NCBI RefSeq assembly: GCF_018919395.1
Contig: NZ_JAHLME010000004.1
Coordinates: forward strand, 124,001 to 188,000
Source of the DNA: Geomonas azotofigens
Lineage (GTDB): Bacteria; Desulfobacterota; Desulfuromonadia; Geobacterales; Geobacteraceae
DNA length: 64,000 bases
Direction: 5' to 3'
Shown here: positions 46,616 through 56,585 of the stretch, piece by piece
Position numbering within the stretch: position 1 is the first letter of the stretch
How the letters are laid out: each line of letters begins with the position of its first letter
Made by a program: the position numbers and the translations under genes
Notes under the pieces: generated by a model
What the model saw: the letters and a program-made list of their open reading frames with translations, nothing else
Database searches by the model: none
What the model was told of the DNA's origin: nothing

Positions 46616-48529
46616 TCAGAAATAAAAGTTCCAAAGCAGGCTTTCTTCAGAAAAAGTGTGCCCTGAGACATCGGCGAGGCTCAGGCTGAGCGTCAGGCTT
46701 TGCTGCTGTGCCAATCGGAAGTTTTGTGCCACTGTCGCTTTGAGAGAGGTGCGGTCGTCCCCGACGACGTAGAAAAAGGCGGAACCTTCCAGGTGCACCT
46801 TCCACCAATCCCGAACCTGTTCCAGCGCCCCCAGGCTCACGCCCGGGGCCGCGGCGACCGTCCCGCGCAGGTGCTTGCCGCCATCCACCGCCACTTCGGC
46901 GAACCCGTACAGGATTCCCCCGAGGGGAGACCTGCGGGCCATGCCGCCGCCGCTGTTGAGCCGGAAGACCAGGGAGTCCCTGCCGTCCCGCATGACCTCG
47001 GTGTCCCAGCCGGCGGCGACCTTCCAGGAGAAGGGTTTGAAGAAACGGTCGCGCGGGGCCGTGGAGACGATGTCAAGGAGGTGCAGGTCGCGCAGCCTGG
47101 GGCGCCCGGTTTCCGGAACATAGTCAACCAGCGTGTCGAAGAACTTGATCTGGGCGCCCTTGAGGTAGCCATGGTCCGGATCGAGCAGGCTGTGGAATTC
47201 GGGCTGCAGGTGCAGGGCGGCGTACCACACCTCGCGACGCACCCCTCCTCCCAGACCGGCCATGGAGGTGTGGTGCCCGGCGTCGGGTGGGGCGGGCGGC
47301 GTGACGGCGTAGTCGGGTTCGCTCCCCGTGCCGAGGGCGCTCCGCTCGGCGAGGATCTTCAGGTAGAGCTTGGAGTAGGCGTCCTGCTCGAGTTCCTTGC
47401 GGGCCAGCCGCAACTGCACGAGCTCCGCGGCGAGGTCCAGCACCTCCCGCTTCTGCTGTTCCGTCGCGGATGCGGTGCCGACGCTCCCGGGGGCGCGCTT
47501 CCCCTGGGCCAGTTCCAGGGCCATCTGCTGCCGTTCGTCGTCAAGCAGGGAAGCGATCTTGACGATGCGCGCGCCCTGGGACGGACGGTAGACCGCCTCC
47601 TCGAGGATGCCGCTTCGCTGCGCGATCTCGATGGTGTTGGTTGGGTGCACCAGCAGGCCGGTCTGGTCGGAGAGGTGCAGCGTGGGGCGCGCCGCCTCGA
47701 TCAGGAACAGCAGGTTATAGGAGCAGTTCTCGTCCAGGAAGTAGTAGTCGGAGGCGATCCGCTGCAGTTCCAGGGCGTGCAGCAGCAACCGGTCCACCTC
47801 CTCCCTGGAGAGCTTCAGGCGGTACTCCCACATGTCCCGATGCTCCAGGTCGCTGTACTCCTTCACCTTCTGGTAGTACGGCATCAGGGAGTAGTACCCC
47901 TTGTACAGACCGGTGAGCCCCTTGAAGGCGTAGAGCACACCGTTGGCGTCGTAGGCGTCGGCCGCGTAGTTCACCGCGTAGGAGATGAGGTTGCTCTTGC
48001 TGGGGCCGTCGATCCTGATCAGGGTGTGGCCGAACATGGAGGCGGGGCTGTTGATGTGCCCGACCGGGAACACGAGCACCGCCGAGCGGGCGTCGACGGT
48101 CCTGAGCTGCTCCTGCTGTTCCGAGCAGACGGCCACCGTGAGCCGGGCCGGGTCGATGGCGAGTTCCTCGCTGAGCCAGGCCAGGCGCGCCGGGAAGCGG
48201 CAGATGGGGTGTTCCCCGTCCGGCGCCTCGGGGCGGAAGAATGACGCGAGCGTCGCGGCAAGCTCGGCAGCCGGATCGGTCCTGCCGGTGGGGGAGAGGA
48301 AGAAGTTGGGATCGGAGATGCGGCTTATGGTGCCGCCGGTGAGCGTCCTCTTGTAGTGCAGCAGGATCTGCCAGGGGCGCCGCTCCCAGAGGCGCAGACT
48401 TTCAGCCTCCTTGATGAGCTGGTCGCGGTAGGCCAGGTCCGCGGCGGCGGCCGGGAGGCAGGGGAGGGTGAACAGCAGCAGGATGCAGAAGGCGCGGCGC
48501 AGCAGGGACATGTTCATTCCAGTGCTCAT
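46616..48529 (-). CDS. DUF4105 envelope protein
   Basis: About 637 residues with a signal peptide (RRAFCILLLFTLPCLPAAAA). The middle holds the DUF4105 core: FPVGHINSPASMFGHTLIRI and a long following strand set, with NCSYNLLFLIEAARP near residue 290-300; the His, Asn and Cys residues in these resemble a catalytic set. The C-terminal third is beta-rich and may form or contact the outer membrane. The frame is open to 48589, but a terminator lies there, so the start must be near 48529 (or the next Met codons). Confidence 0.88.
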   Translation of the reverse strand: MSTGMNMSLLRRAFCILLLFTLPCLPAAAADLAYRDQLIKEAESLRLWERRPWQILLHYKRTLTGGTISRISDPNFFLSPTGRTDPAAELAATLASFFRPEAPDGEHPICRFPARLAWLSEELAIDPARLTVAVCSEQQEQLRTVDARSAVLVFPVGHINSPASMFGHTLIRIDGPSKSNLISYAVNYAADAYDANGVLYAFKGLTGLYKGYYSLMPYYQKVKEYSDLEHRDMWEYRLKLSREEVDRLLLHALELQRIASDYYFLDENCSYNLLFLIEAARPTLHLSDQTGLLVHPTNTIEIAQRSGILEEAVYRPSQGARIVKIASLLDDERQQMALELAQGKRAPGSVGTASATEQQKREVLDLAAELVQLRLARKELEQDAYSKLYLKILAERSALGTGSEPDYAVTPPAPPDAGHHTSMAGLGGGVRREVWYAALHLQPEFHSLLDPDHGYLKGAQIKFFDTLVDYVPETGRPRLRDLHLLDIVSTAPRDRFFKPFSWKVAAGWDTEVMRDGRDSLVFRLNSGGGMARRSPLGGILYGFAEVAVDGGKHLRGTVAAAPGVSLGALEQVRDWWKVHLEGSAFFYVVGDDRTSLKATVAQNFRLAQQQSLTLSLSLADVSGHTFSEESLLWNFYF

Positions 48530-48560
48530 CACAGGTTGGCGGAGGGGTGCTCCGGACATT

Positions 48561-48591
48561 AAAAAGGGTGCACAGTTTTCGCTGTGCACCC
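48561..48591 (-). terminator. rho-independent terminator after the DUF3015 gene
   Basis: A perfect 10-bp stem GGGTGCACAG/CTGTGCACCC with a 6-base loop, followed on the reverse strand by five T residues. It separates the DUF3015 gene from the DUF4105 gene. Confidence 0.93.
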
Positions 48592-48615
48592 TTGTAACAC
48601 ACTTCCCGGGAAAAA

Positions 48616-49086
48616 TCAGTTGTTGGTTACGGTGACGACGTTGTCGATGACCTCGGCCATCACGATCTTGTCGGAGGTGAAGATCTTGTTGAAGTTGGCC
48701 TGCAGTTTCGCCTTATAGGCGTCGCTCTGGATGGCGGGGACGCCCATCATCTCGACGAAGGTGTCGAGGGTCTCGCCCTTACCCATGGCGATGTCCTTGG
48801 CCAGGTTGTCGATGTTGGCGCGTACGAACTGGTTCAGCTTCTCGTTCTGTACGACCTTGCCGGGTTGCTGGCACTCGGAGGTGCCTGAGGTGATGCCGAA
48901 GGTCTGGGTGCCGGAGGTGCCGTTGGTGGTGGATTGCAGGATCTCGAACAAGATCGAGCCGTCGGCTTTGTTCTGCCACAGCATGGTGCCGAGACCGCAA
49001 CCCGTGTTGGTGTGGGCCTGGCCAGCGGCATAGGCGGAACCGGTAATCAAGAGAGTGAGTGCGAATGCCATCAGCAGCTTTTTCAT
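48616..49086 (-). CDS. DUF3015 family periplasmic protein
   Basis: A 156-residue exported protein. The signal peptide is KKLLMAFALTLLITGSAYA, preceded by AAGGAG at the right distance for the ATG at 49086. The mature part opens TGCGLGTMLWQNK, with TNGTSGTQTFGITSGTSECQ following, the two DUF3015 landmarks with a Cys pair. The function of the family is unknown. It has its own terminator and no close same-strand neighbour upstream. Confidence 0.92.
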   Translation of the reverse strand: MKKLLMAFALTLLITGSAYAAGQAHTNTGCGLGTMLWQNKADGSILFEILQSTTNGTSGTQTFGITSGTSECQQPGKVVQNEKLNQFVRANIDNLAKDIAMGKGETLDTFVEMMGVPAIQSDAYKAKLQANFNKIFTSDKIVMAEVIDNVVTVTNN

Positions 49087-49243
49087 GGTTGTTCTCCTTT
49101 TTAAGGAAATTTTCACCTAAGTATAAGATGGCCTTCGTCACTGTCAACCGTAACGCTGAAAAAGATGGAACTGGCGGCTCAAAGTTCCCGAATCTTCGGC
49201 AATACTTTCTTCCGGATGGGCGCTGCCAACAGCGCGCGCGAAA

Positions 49244-49273
49244 GCCAGCCTCCCCTGTGAAAGGGGAGGCTGG
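49244..49273. terminator. hairpin between DUF3015 and chemoreceptor genes
   Basis: A perfect 13-bp stem GCCAGCCTCCCCT/AGGGGAGGCTGGC with a short loop. T-runs on both sides are weak. Likely ends the reverse-strand chemoreceptor transcript. Confidence 0.6.
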
Positions 49274-49377
49274 CGGGTCTATTTTTACTGGTGGGCGTGA
49301 CCCAGATCCTGCTGGAGTTTCGGTTTCTGAAGCCGGGCTGCCGGTGCGATGGGGCGGATCTTGGGAGCGGTGGTCGA

Positions 49378-51366
49378 CTATGCCAGTTTGAAGCGCCCCA
49401 CGATCTGTTGCAGTTCAGTGGCGAGGGCCGACATGTGAGTAGCCGCCTTGGCGGTCTCGTGGGCGCCCCCCGCCGTCTCCGATACCACGTCGGTGATGGT
49501 GCCGATGTTGGCCGTGATCTCGCCGGTGACCGCCGTCTGTTGTTCGGCCGCGGTGGCGATCTGGTGGATCTGCGAGGTGAGCTCGCTGATGGCGTTCATG
49601 ATGTCATCGAGCGCTTCGCCCGAGCGACGCGAGCTTTCCATCCCCGATTCGACCTCCTGCACGCCGAGCCTCATGCTCCCCACGGCGCCACTGGTGTCGC
49701 TCTGGATCGCCTTGATCATGGCGCCGATATCCTTGGTCGCCCGCGTGGTCCTCTCCGCCAGCGCGCGGACCTCGTCAGCCACCACCGCGAAGCCCCGCCC
49801 CTGGTCTCCGGCCCGGGCCGCCTCTATGGCCGCGTTCAGTGCGAGGAGGTTGGTCTGGTCGGCGATGTCCTCGATGGTCCCGACGATGGCGCCGATCTCA
49901 TCGGAGCGGGTCCCCAGGTCCTGCACGGTCTGCGCGGATTCTTTCACACGCTCCGCGATCTTCTGCATGCCGACCAGGGTCTGCTGCACCACCTGCGCGC
50001 CGCCGCGGGCGGTGTCGCTAGCACGGTTGGAGGATTCCGCCGCCTGGGAGCAGTTGCTCGAGATGTCGTTGGAGGTGGCACTCATCTCCTCGCTGGCCGT
50101 CGCCACCGTCCCCGACTGCGCGGCCACCTCCTCGGCGGCGGTCGCGATCTGCACCGCGGTCGCGCTCAACTGCTGGCACGAGACGGAAAGCTGGCCGGTG
50201 TTTCGGGAAAGTTGTGAGACGATGCCGTGCACGTTGTCGATGAAGCGGTTGAACCAGGTGCTCACCTCGCCCAGTTCGTCCCTGCGCCCGACCTCGAGCC
50301 GCCTGGTCAGGTCTCCCTCCCCCTCGGCGATGTCCTTGAGCATGCCGAGCATGCGGTTGAGCGGGCGGGTGATCCCCAAAGAGATGAAGACGCCGAGAAG
50401 GCAGGTGCCGAGGCTCGCGACGCCGGCGAAGACCAGGCTTAGAACCAGGGTGAGCCGCGCGTCGTGGGCCAGCCCGCCGGCGGTCGCCAGGATCTCCTTG
50501 GTAAGCACATCCTCGACCTGTTTCATGATGTCGATCTTCTCGGTGATCACCGGGAACCAGCTTTCGGCAGGGATGCCGAAGTGGCCGGAGAGCCCCTTGG
50601 AGAGTACGGCGCCCCTGATCTCCTCGACCTTGCCGAATACCGGGGCTTTCGCTTTCTCCTCGTAGGCCGCGACCGCCTGTGGGGAGGCGAATTTGCGGAA
50701 CAGGTCGAGGTAGTCCTGCTGGGCAGCCAGGATGGTCATGGTCCGCTGCAGTTTCTCCTGGTCGAGGACATCCGCCGCGAGCACCGCGTTCAAGGCCGCC
50801 CGCTCCTTCCCGGTCTCCTCCTTGGCCTTCACGAAGCTGTAGTAGGCGGTGGCCTGGCGCATCACCTCGCGCTTTCCGCTGGTGGTGGCGACGGCGGCCA
50901 CCACGTCCATGTACGAGTTGATCAGGCCGGTGTAGAAGGTGTAGGCCTGGGTCCCGGTGACCTGGAGGGTGTCAATCCCGGCGCGGGTCTCCTTCAGCCT
51001 CGCGATGGCGCCTGCCGCCGCGTCAAGGCTCGTCTGCACCACCGTCACCGACCCCTGGTTCTTCTCCAGGAAACCTGCCACCACCTCGATCTCCTGGTCC
51101 ACCTTGGTGCGCTGGCCGGCGAGTTCCTCCTTGAATTTGCCACCCCTGGCGTTGAGGTAGCCGGAGGTGTAGCCTCTCTCCTTCTGGATCTGGTGCGACA
51201 GTTCCCCTACCTGGACCGCGAGGGCGGTCAGCTTCTGGGTCTTGACCAGCCCCTGCAGGGCGGCATAGTCCTTCTTCGCGTTGTACACCGAGAACACCAC
51301 CATCCCGAGCACCGGGACGGCGATCATCAGCAACAGCTTGGTGCGGATTTTCAGATTCTGAAACAT
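49378..51366 (-). CDS. methyl-accepting chemotaxis protein with NIT sensor domain
   Basis: A 662-residue chemoreceptor. The frame is open far upstream; AAGGAAGG lies seven bases before the ATG at 51366 and the membrane segment follows at about 9-30, which fixes the start. The periplasmic domain (about 35-310) is NIT-like ([20 protein letters not shown]), a helical bundle linked to nitrate/nitrite sensing. TM2 about 318-342, HAMP about 343-395, then the signalling helices with the conserved tip [20 protein letters not shown]. No tethering pentapeptide for CheR is seen at the end (GRFKLA). Confidence 0.93.
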   Translation of the reverse strand: MFQNLKIRTKLLLMIAVPVLGMVVFSVYNAKKDYAALQGLVKTQKLTALAVQVGELSHQIQKERGYTSGYLNARGGKFKEELAGQRTKVDQEIEVVAGFLEKNQGSVTVVQTSLDAAAGAIARLKETRAGIDTLQVTGTQAYTFYTGLINSYMDVVAAVATTSGKREVMRQATAYYSFVKAKEETGKERAALNAVLAADVLDQEKLQRTMTILAAQQDYLDLFRKFASPQAVAAYEEKAKAPVFGKVEEIRGAVLSKGLSGHFGIPAESWFPVITEKIDIMKQVEDVLTKEILATAGGLAHDARLTLVLSLVFAGVASLGTCLLGVFISLGITRPLNRMLGMLKDIAEGEGDLTRRLEVGRRDELGEVSTWFNRFIDNVHGIVSQLSRNTGQLSVSCQQLSATAVQIATAAEEVAAQSGTVATASEEMSATSNDISSNCSQAAESSNRASDTARGGAQVVQQTLVGMQKIAERVKESAQTVQDLGTRSDEIGAIVGTIEDIADQTNLLALNAAIEAARAGDQGRGFAVVADEVRALAERTTRATKDIGAMIKAIQSDTSGAVGSMRLGVQEVESGMESSRRSGEALDDIMNAISELTSQIHQIATAAEQQTAVTGEITANIGTITDVVSETAGGAHETAKAATHMSALATELQQIVGRFKLA

Positions 51367-51812
51367 GGTCATTCCTTCCTTCGCGAGGGGTTCTCCAGCC
51401 TCTATTCCCGCGCCAGGGCGCGACTGGCGGCGCATTGGGGGGCGGCATGTCTGCCTGCGTTTGATTTTCGTTTTCAACCTATCGACGGGGCGGGCGTGGG
51501 ACTTTAGCGGAATTTGTCCGGGAGCGGCTACGGCGATGGGAATGATGGGAATGACGGGAGTCGTGGGAATGATGGGAGTCGTGGGAGTCGTGGGAGTCGT
51601 GGGAGTCGTGGGAGCTGGAGATGGCCCAGACGGCAGATGGCAGGCGGTTGGCGGTTGGCGGTTGGCGGCAGTAGGGGGGCAGGGGAGGGCAGGGGGGGGC
51701 AGGGGAGGGCCGAGTTGGACTGCGGTTGCGGTTGCGGTTGCGGCGGGGCTACAAAAAAAGCCGCTGCTCCCGGTCAGGGGGCAGCGGCTTGATGAGACGG
51801 TGGACGGCGGGC
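51367..51812. other. low-complexity intergenic region
   Basis: About 440 bp without a gene. 51539-51612 is a run of 9-bp GGGAGTCGT-like units (about eight, the first ones GGGAATGAT/GACG variants); 51645-51672 has GCGGTTG repeats of 7 bp, 51680-51712 G-rich blocks, and 51718-51745 GGTTGC repeats of 6 bp. Four different short repeats lie side by side. Confidence 0.75.
51753..51790 (-). terminator. terminator of the hpt-permease operon
   Basis: A perfect 10-bp stem AAGCCGCTGC/GCAGCGGCTT with a 13-base loop and seven T residues (five beyond the stem pairing) on the reverse strand, 22 bp after the permease stop codon. Confidence 0.92.
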
Positions 51813-53123
51813 TTACTTGGCGCCGAACAGGAAGTAGGAGAGCGAGAGCAGGGCGAGGACCCACATGCCGCCTTTCATCTCCTTGATACGGCCGGTGGCG
51901 CCCTTCATGAGCGGATAGGCGATGAAGCCGGCGGTCATCCCCACGCCGATGTTGTAGGTAAAGATCATCAGCACCACGGTCAGGAACGCGGGGATCAGCT
52001 CGGTGAAGTCGTCGAAGTCGATCTTCGCCAGCGGGCTGATCATGTAGGAGCCGATCACGATCAGGGCGATGCCGTAGGCGTGCGCCGGGACGATGGTGAA
52101 CAGCGGCGCGAAGAAGAGCGCCAGCAGGAAGAACAGCGCGGTGACCAGGGCGGTGAAGCCGGTGCGGCCACCTTCCTCGATGCCTGCCGCGGACTCGATG
52201 TAAGCGCCGGTGGTGGTGGTGCCGAGCAGCGGGGCGGCGACGGTGGCAAGGGCGTCGGCCAGCATCGGCTTCTCGATCTCGGGGAGGTTGCCGTTCTCAT
52301 CCAGGAGGTCGGCGCGCATGGAGAGACCGAGCAGGGTGCCGACGGTATCAAGGAACGCCATGATGAAGATGGTCAGGATGATCGGGAAGAAGCTCGGGTT
52401 GAGCGCGCCGGCGAAGTCGAGCTTGAACAGGATCGGGGTGATGTCCGGCGGCATGCTCACGAAGGATTGCGGCAGCGGGGTCACCTTGAGGATGATGGAG
52501 GCGATGGTGGTGACCACGATGCCGATCATCATGGAGCCGAGCACCTTGCGGGAGATGAGCACCACGGTGAAGAGGAGGCCGAAGACGGCCAGGAGCACGG
52601 AGGGCTGGGACAGGTCACCAAGTTTCACCGGCGCGCCGGGAACCCCCAGCACGACGATCCCGGTTTCGTTGAGGCCGATGAAGGTGAGGAACAGGCCGAT
52701 GCCGGTGGCGAAGGCGCATTTGAGCGACAGCGGGATGGACTCGGCGAGCCAGCTCCGGACCTTGAACAGGGTGAGCAGGGTGAAGATGACGCCGGCGAAG
52801 AAGACGGCGGCCAGCGCGGTCTGCCAGGAAAAACCCATGACCTTGACCACGACGAAGGCGATGAAGGCATTCTCGCTCATGTAGGGGGCGATGGCGAAGG
52901 GGCGGTTGGCGAAAAAGGCCATCAGCACGGTGCCGAAAACGGCGGCGATGATGGTCGCGGTGGTGGAGGGGCCGCGCGGGATGCCGGCGTTCTCGAGGAT
53001 GGCCGGATTGACGATGATGATGTACGCCATGGTGAGGAAGGTGGTGAGACCGCCGATGATCTCGCGCTTCATGCTGGTGCCGTAGCGTTGGAACTGGAAG
53101 AACGTGGCTATACGGGAGGTCAT
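51813..53123 (-). CDS. purine permease, NCS2/AzgA type (guanine/hypoxanthine)
   Basis: A 436-residue transporter with twelve to fourteen membrane segments. [20 protein letters not shown] near the start is the AzgA/PbuG signature, and [20 protein letters not shown] the conserved substrate-site loop in the second half. The frame is open upstream to 53195, but the ATG at 53123 overlaps the stop of hpt (ATGA) and has GGAG upstream. Together with hpt it forms a purine salvage operon: uptake of hypoxanthine/guanine and direct conversion to nucleotides. Confidence 0.93.
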   Translation of the reverse strand: MTSRIATFFQFQRYGTSMKREIIGGLTTFLTMAYIIIVNPAILENAGIPRGPSTTATIIAAVFGTVLMAFFANRPFAIAPYMSENAFIAFVVVKVMGFSWQTALAAVFFAGVIFTLLTLFKVRSWLAESIPLSLKCAFATGIGLFLTFIGLNETGIVVLGVPGAPVKLGDLSQPSVLLAVFGLLFTVVLISRKVLGSMMIGIVVTTIASIILKVTPLPQSFVSMPPDITPILFKLDFAGALNPSFFPIILTIFIMAFLDTVGTLLGLSMRADLLDENGNLPEIEKPMLADALATVAAPLLGTTTTGAYIESAAGIEEGGRTGFTALVTALFFLLALFFAPLFTIVPAHAYGIALIVIGSYMISPLAKIDFDDFTELIPAFLTVVLMIFTYNIGVGMTAGFIAYPLMKGATGRIKEMKGGMWVLALLSLSYFLFGAK

Positions 53124-53677
53124 TGCTCGTTTTGCTCCTTCATTGCGTAGAGTGCGGGCAGATTGCGCCAGTATCCCGCTATGTCCATGCCGCACCCGAA
53201 CAGGAAGCGGTCTTCAACCTCGAGCCCGACGAAGTCGGCCTTGGCGCCGGGGGCCTTCCTGTCGTGGATCTTGTCCACGAGGACGGCGGTGTAGACCTCG
53301 GCGGCCCCCTCCTCCCGGCAGTACTTGGTGATCTCGGCGAGCGTCACCCCTTCGTCGAGGATGTCGTCGATCAAGAGCACCGTGCGCCCCTTCAAGGAGC
53401 GTTCCGGCTTCACCTTCCAAAGCAGGTTGCCACCGAACATCTCCGCGCCGTAACGGGTGGCATGGAGGTAATCCAGCTCGAGGGCAAAGGGGAGCTTATC
53501 CACCAGTTTGCCGGTCACGAACAGCCCGCCGTTCATGATGCAGAACGCGACCGGGTCGCTCCCCGCCAGGCGCTCCGCGATTTCCCGCGCCATGCGTGAC
53601 AGCGCCTCCTCGACTTCCTGCTCCGACCTCAGACAATCCGCCTTCTGGCGAATGTCCTCCATGTCTTTGAGTACCAT
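53120..53677 (-). CDS. hpt: hypoxanthine-guanine phosphoribosyltransferase
   Basis: A 185-residue type I phosphoribosyltransferase. The PRPP-binding loop is VLLIDDILDEGVTLAEI, the flexible-loop region follows FALELDYLHATRYGAEMFGG, and the base-binding segment VDKIHDRKAPGAKADFVGLE is typical of HGPRT with the Lys and Asp at the purine. It transfers phosphoribose to hypoxanthine or guanine in the cytoplasm. AAGGAG precedes the start. The stop overlaps the start of the purine permease, so both are co-translated. Confidence 0.95.
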   Translation of the reverse strand: MVLKDMEDIRQKADCLRSEQEVEEALSRMAREIAERLAGSDPVAFCIMNGGLFVTGKLVDKLPFALELDYLHATRYGAEMFGGNLLWKVKPERSLKGRTVLLIDDILDEGVTLAEITKYCREEGAAEVYTAVLVDKIHDRKAPGAKADFVGLEVEDRFLFGCGMDIAGYWRNLPALYAMKEQNEQ

Positions 53678-53816
53678 TTCCGCTCCTTCGGAACATTTGT
53701 TTAAAGCCGCCGAACCATATCAGATTTGTGCTGTGAAAACAAGTAATTGTGCTTTCATTAGCTGGGCCTGCCCGTATACGGGTTGGGAGGGGGCGCCGCG
53801 TGGGCTCGAGGCGGGT

Positions 53817-55388
53817 TCAGGGGAGAAATTCGCGTTCCAGGGCCTTGCGGTCGATCTTGCTGTTGGAGGTGACCGGGAGGGTCGGGCGGCAGATGATCCG
53901 CTCCGGAATCATGTACTTAGGGAGGTGCGCGCCGCACAGGCCGATCAGGTCGGCCGTCTCCAGGGCCGCGCCCTCTGCGTGGGAGACATAGGCCACGATG
54001 CGGCTGCCGGTCAACTCGTCCGGGATGGCGATGACCGCCGCCTGCCTGATGCCGGGGTGACTGTTGAGGACAATCTCGATCTCGTCCAGCTCCACCCGGA
54101 AGCCCTTGCTCTTCACCATGTGGTCCTTGCGCCCGGCGAAGACGAAGTTGCCCTCGGCGTCCAGGCGCACCAGGTCGCCGGTCCGGTAGACGCGGGCGTG
54201 GCTGGCGGGGTTGCGCGGGTCGGGGCTGAAGTGGGCCGCCGTGCGCACGGGATCGTTCCAGTAGCCAAGGGCCACGGTGGCGCCCAGCACGTGCAGTTCT
54301 CCCTCGCGCCCCGGCTCGGTCACCACCTCACCCGCCTCGTCGACGGCGAAGACCTCGAAGTTGGGGAAGGGGCTCCCGATCGGGATCTTCCATGCCTCCC
54401 GCGGCAGCTGCTCCGGCACCCGGAAGAAAAGCGAGGAGTTGGCCTCGGTCTGGCCGTAGATGTTGTAGAAAGCGGCCGCGGGCATGAAGCGCTTCAGGAC
54501 CCTCAGGAATTTGACCGGCATGATGTCGCCCGAGAAATGCACCAGGCGGAGCTTCGGGAGGGTGAGCCGGTCCAGCGCCCCCTGGTCGGCGAGCTTGGTG
54601 AGTACCGAGGCCACCGAGTTCCATACCGTGATCTCCTCGCGCTCCAGGAATTCGGCCAGCCGCACCGGGAAGGCCGAGAGCGCCTCCGGCACCAGCACCA
54701 GGGTGGCTCCCCCCCTGATGGCGCAGAAGATGTCGAATATGGAGAGGTCGAAGTGCAACGGCGCGTGGTTGGCGAGGCGATCCGCCGCTGCGATGGCGAA
54801 GAACTCGCTCGCCATCTCGACGAAGGTGAGCGCGTTCAGGTGCGAAATCACGACCCCTTTGGGAGAACCGGTGGAGCCGGAGGTGTGCAGGATGTAGGCG
54901 GGGGAGGCGCCGCAGACCTCGGGCGCGGGGGGGGCGCAGCCGTGCCGCTCCAGGTCGTGCCAGGGGATCTGCTCCACCCCGAAAATAGCGTCGCCGGCAA
55001 GGGTCACCACCGCCTTTTTCAGCGGCAGGGCGTCACCCCCTTCCGCGAGCAGCCGCTCCAGCTGCGGGCCGGAGGCGATGGCGAGGCGTATGCCGCAGTG
55101 GTTGATGATGGAGCGAAGCCGCGAGGCGGGGGAGGCGGGGTCGAGGGGGACGTAGACGCCGCCGGCCTTGAGGATGCCGAAGAGGGCGACGATGCCCTCG
55201 ATGGACTTGTTCAGCAGGATGCCGACGCGGTCGCCGCGCCTGACGCCGTGGGCCGCCAGAAGGGCCGCCAGGCGGTTGCTCGTTTCCTCCAGCTCGCGAT
55301 AGGAGAGCCCCCGCTCCTTGCACAGAACCGCCCGCTTGTGCGGGAACGCCGCCGCGCTTTGGGTCAGCAGCTGCTGCAGCAGGTACAT
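53817..55388 (-). CDS. stand-alone amino-acid adenylation enzyme (NRPS A-domain type)
   Basis: A 523-residue enzyme of the ANL superfamily. A3 is YILHTSGSTGSPKGV, A4 HFDLSIFDIF (its Asp is the residue that holds the amino group of an amino-acid substrate), A5 NIYGQTE, A7 YRTGD, A8 GRKDHMVKSKGFRVELDEIE and A10 NSKIDRK with the catalytic Lys. Reading the pocket by hand gives D-L-F-N-V-F-I-S-S-K, which fits no code I know. It should activate an amino acid and load it onto the carrier protein at 58947-59204. It ends 18 bp after the dehydrogenase gene upstream. Confidence 0.92.
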   Translation of the reverse strand: MYLLQQLLTQSAAAFPHKRAVLCKERGLSYRELEETSNRLAALLAAHGVRRGDRVGILLNKSIEGIVALFGILKAGGVYVPLDPASPASRLRSIINHCGIRLAIASGPQLERLLAEGGDALPLKKAVVTLAGDAIFGVEQIPWHDLERHGCAPPAPEVCGASPAYILHTSGSTGSPKGVVISHLNALTFVEMASEFFAIAAADRLANHAPLHFDLSIFDIFCAIRGGATLVLVPEALSAFPVRLAEFLEREEITVWNSVASVLTKLADQGALDRLTLPKLRLVHFSGDIMPVKFLRVLKRFMPAAAFYNIYGQTEANSSLFFRVPEQLPREAWKIPIGSPFPNFEVFAVDEAGEVVTEPGREGELHVLGATVALGYWNDPVRTAAHFSPDPRNPASHARVYRTGDLVRLDAEGNFVFAGRKDHMVKSKGFRVELDEIEIVLNSHPGIRQAAVIAIPDELTGSRIVAYVSHAEGAALETADLIGLCGAHLPKYMIPERIICRPTLPVTSNSKIDRKALEREFLP

Positions 55389-55407
55389 GAATCCCTCCGT
55401 GTCGCCT

Positions 55408-56556
55408 CTAGAGCCCGAGGAAGGTCGCGATGATGTTTCTCTGGATCTCGGAGGTGCCCGAGTAGATCTTGCCGGCGATGGCGTCGCGCAGGTTGCGTTC
55501 GAAGTCGAATTCGGTGGAGTAGCCGTAGGCGCCGTGTATCTGCAGCGCGTCGGTTGCGTTTTGCACGTAGCTCTCGCTTATGAAGAGCTTGGCCATGGCC
55601 GACTCCAGCGGCGCCCGCCGACCGGCGCTCTTCAACCCCGCCACCCGGTGCAGCATGAGGCGGGAGAGCTCGGTACGCAGCTTCATGTCGGCGATCTTGT
55701 GCGATACCGATTGGCACTTGCCGATGGCCTGGCCGAACTGGCGCCGTTGCCGGGCGTACTCCACGCATTCCTCGAGGATCTTCTCCATCGCACCCAGGTG
55801 GGCGGCGAAAAGGCAGCTTCTCTCCCATTCCATCTCGGCGTTGAAGATGGCGGCGCCGCTCCCCTCGGATCCCAGACGGTTTTCCTCGGGGACCTCGCAA
55901 TCCGCCAGGAACACCTCGCCCAGAGGGCAGGTCCTAAGCCCCATGGTATCGAGGGGGCGTCCCACCGAGAAGCCGGGCGTCCCCTTCTCCACGATGAAAG
56001 CGGAGATGCCGGCGAACCCCTTGCCGGGGTCGGTGACCGCGAAGACCAGCAGGATGTCGGCGATGGGCGCGTTGGTGATGAAGGTCTTGGAGCCGTTGAG
56101 GAGGTAGCGGTCCCCACGCTTCTCCGCCCGACAGCGCATGCTGAAGGCGTCCGAACCCGCCTCGGGCTCGGTCATGGCGTGCCCACCCTTGATCTCTCCG
56201 GTGATGAGCCTCGGGAGGTACCGCTGTTTTTGCGGCTCCGTTCCAAAGCGGTTGATGGGGGATTCGCAGGTCCAGATGTGGGAGTTGAGCGAGAAGATGA
56301 GGCCGCTGTCCCGGCAGGCGTAGCCGAGCCCCTCCATGGTGGCCACCGCGGTCATGGTGTCCAAACCGAGCCCGCCGTACTCCTCGGGCATGGTGATGCC
56401 GGGGATGCCGAACTCGGCGCACTTGCGCCACCCCGCCTCGGAGAACTCCCCCCGCCGCTCCCGCTCCTTGGCGCCCGGGTTCAGCTCCCGGCGGGCGAAC
56501 TCGATGGCCATCCGCTTGAAGTTTTCCTGCTCGGTGGTGAAGGTTGTCGGCTCCAT
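55408..56556 (-). CDS. acyl-CoA dehydrogenase-like flavoprotein (PltE/IVD-like)
   Basis: A 382-residue flavoenzyme. The ATG at 56556 (GAGGCGCAC upstream) is preferred to the longer frame. The FAD segment is MTEPEAGSDAF, and the last strands FITNAPIADILLVFAV and LQIHGAYGYSTEFDFERNLR are normal for the family. The usual catalytic Glu in the IYEGT motif is Ser here (IYSGTSE), while E245 in MEWERSCLF lies in helix G, where isovaleryl-CoA dehydrogenase and the prolyl-carrier dehydrogenases keep theirs. It is therefore likely to oxidise a carrier-bound amino acyl group, not a fatty acyl-CoA. Confidence 0.9.
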   Translation of the reverse strand: MEPTTFTTEQENFKRMAIEFARRELNPGAKERERRGEFSEAGWRKCAEFGIPGITMPEEYGGLGLDTMTAVATMEGLGYACRDSGLIFSLNSHIWTCESPINRFGTEPQKQRYLPRLITGEIKGGHAMTEPEAGSDAFSMRCRAEKRGDRYLLNGSKTFITNAPIADILLVFAVTDPGKGFAGISAFIVEKGTPGFSVGRPLDTMGLRTCPLGEVFLADCEVPEENRLGSEGSGAAIFNAEMEWERSCLFAAHLGAMEKILEECVEYARQRRQFGQAIGKCQSVSHKIADMKLRTELSRLMLHRVAGLKSAGRRAPLESAMAKLFISESYVQNATDALQIHGAYGYSTEFDFERNLRDAIAGKIYSGTSEIQRNIIATFLGL

Positions 56557-56585
56557 GTGCGCCTCGCAGGGCCGGTGCCGGCCCG

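Noticed and set aside
53817-55388. Naming the A-domain substrate as proline from the cluster type
   Set aside because: The pocket residues read by hand do not match a proline code I know, so the substrate is left open.
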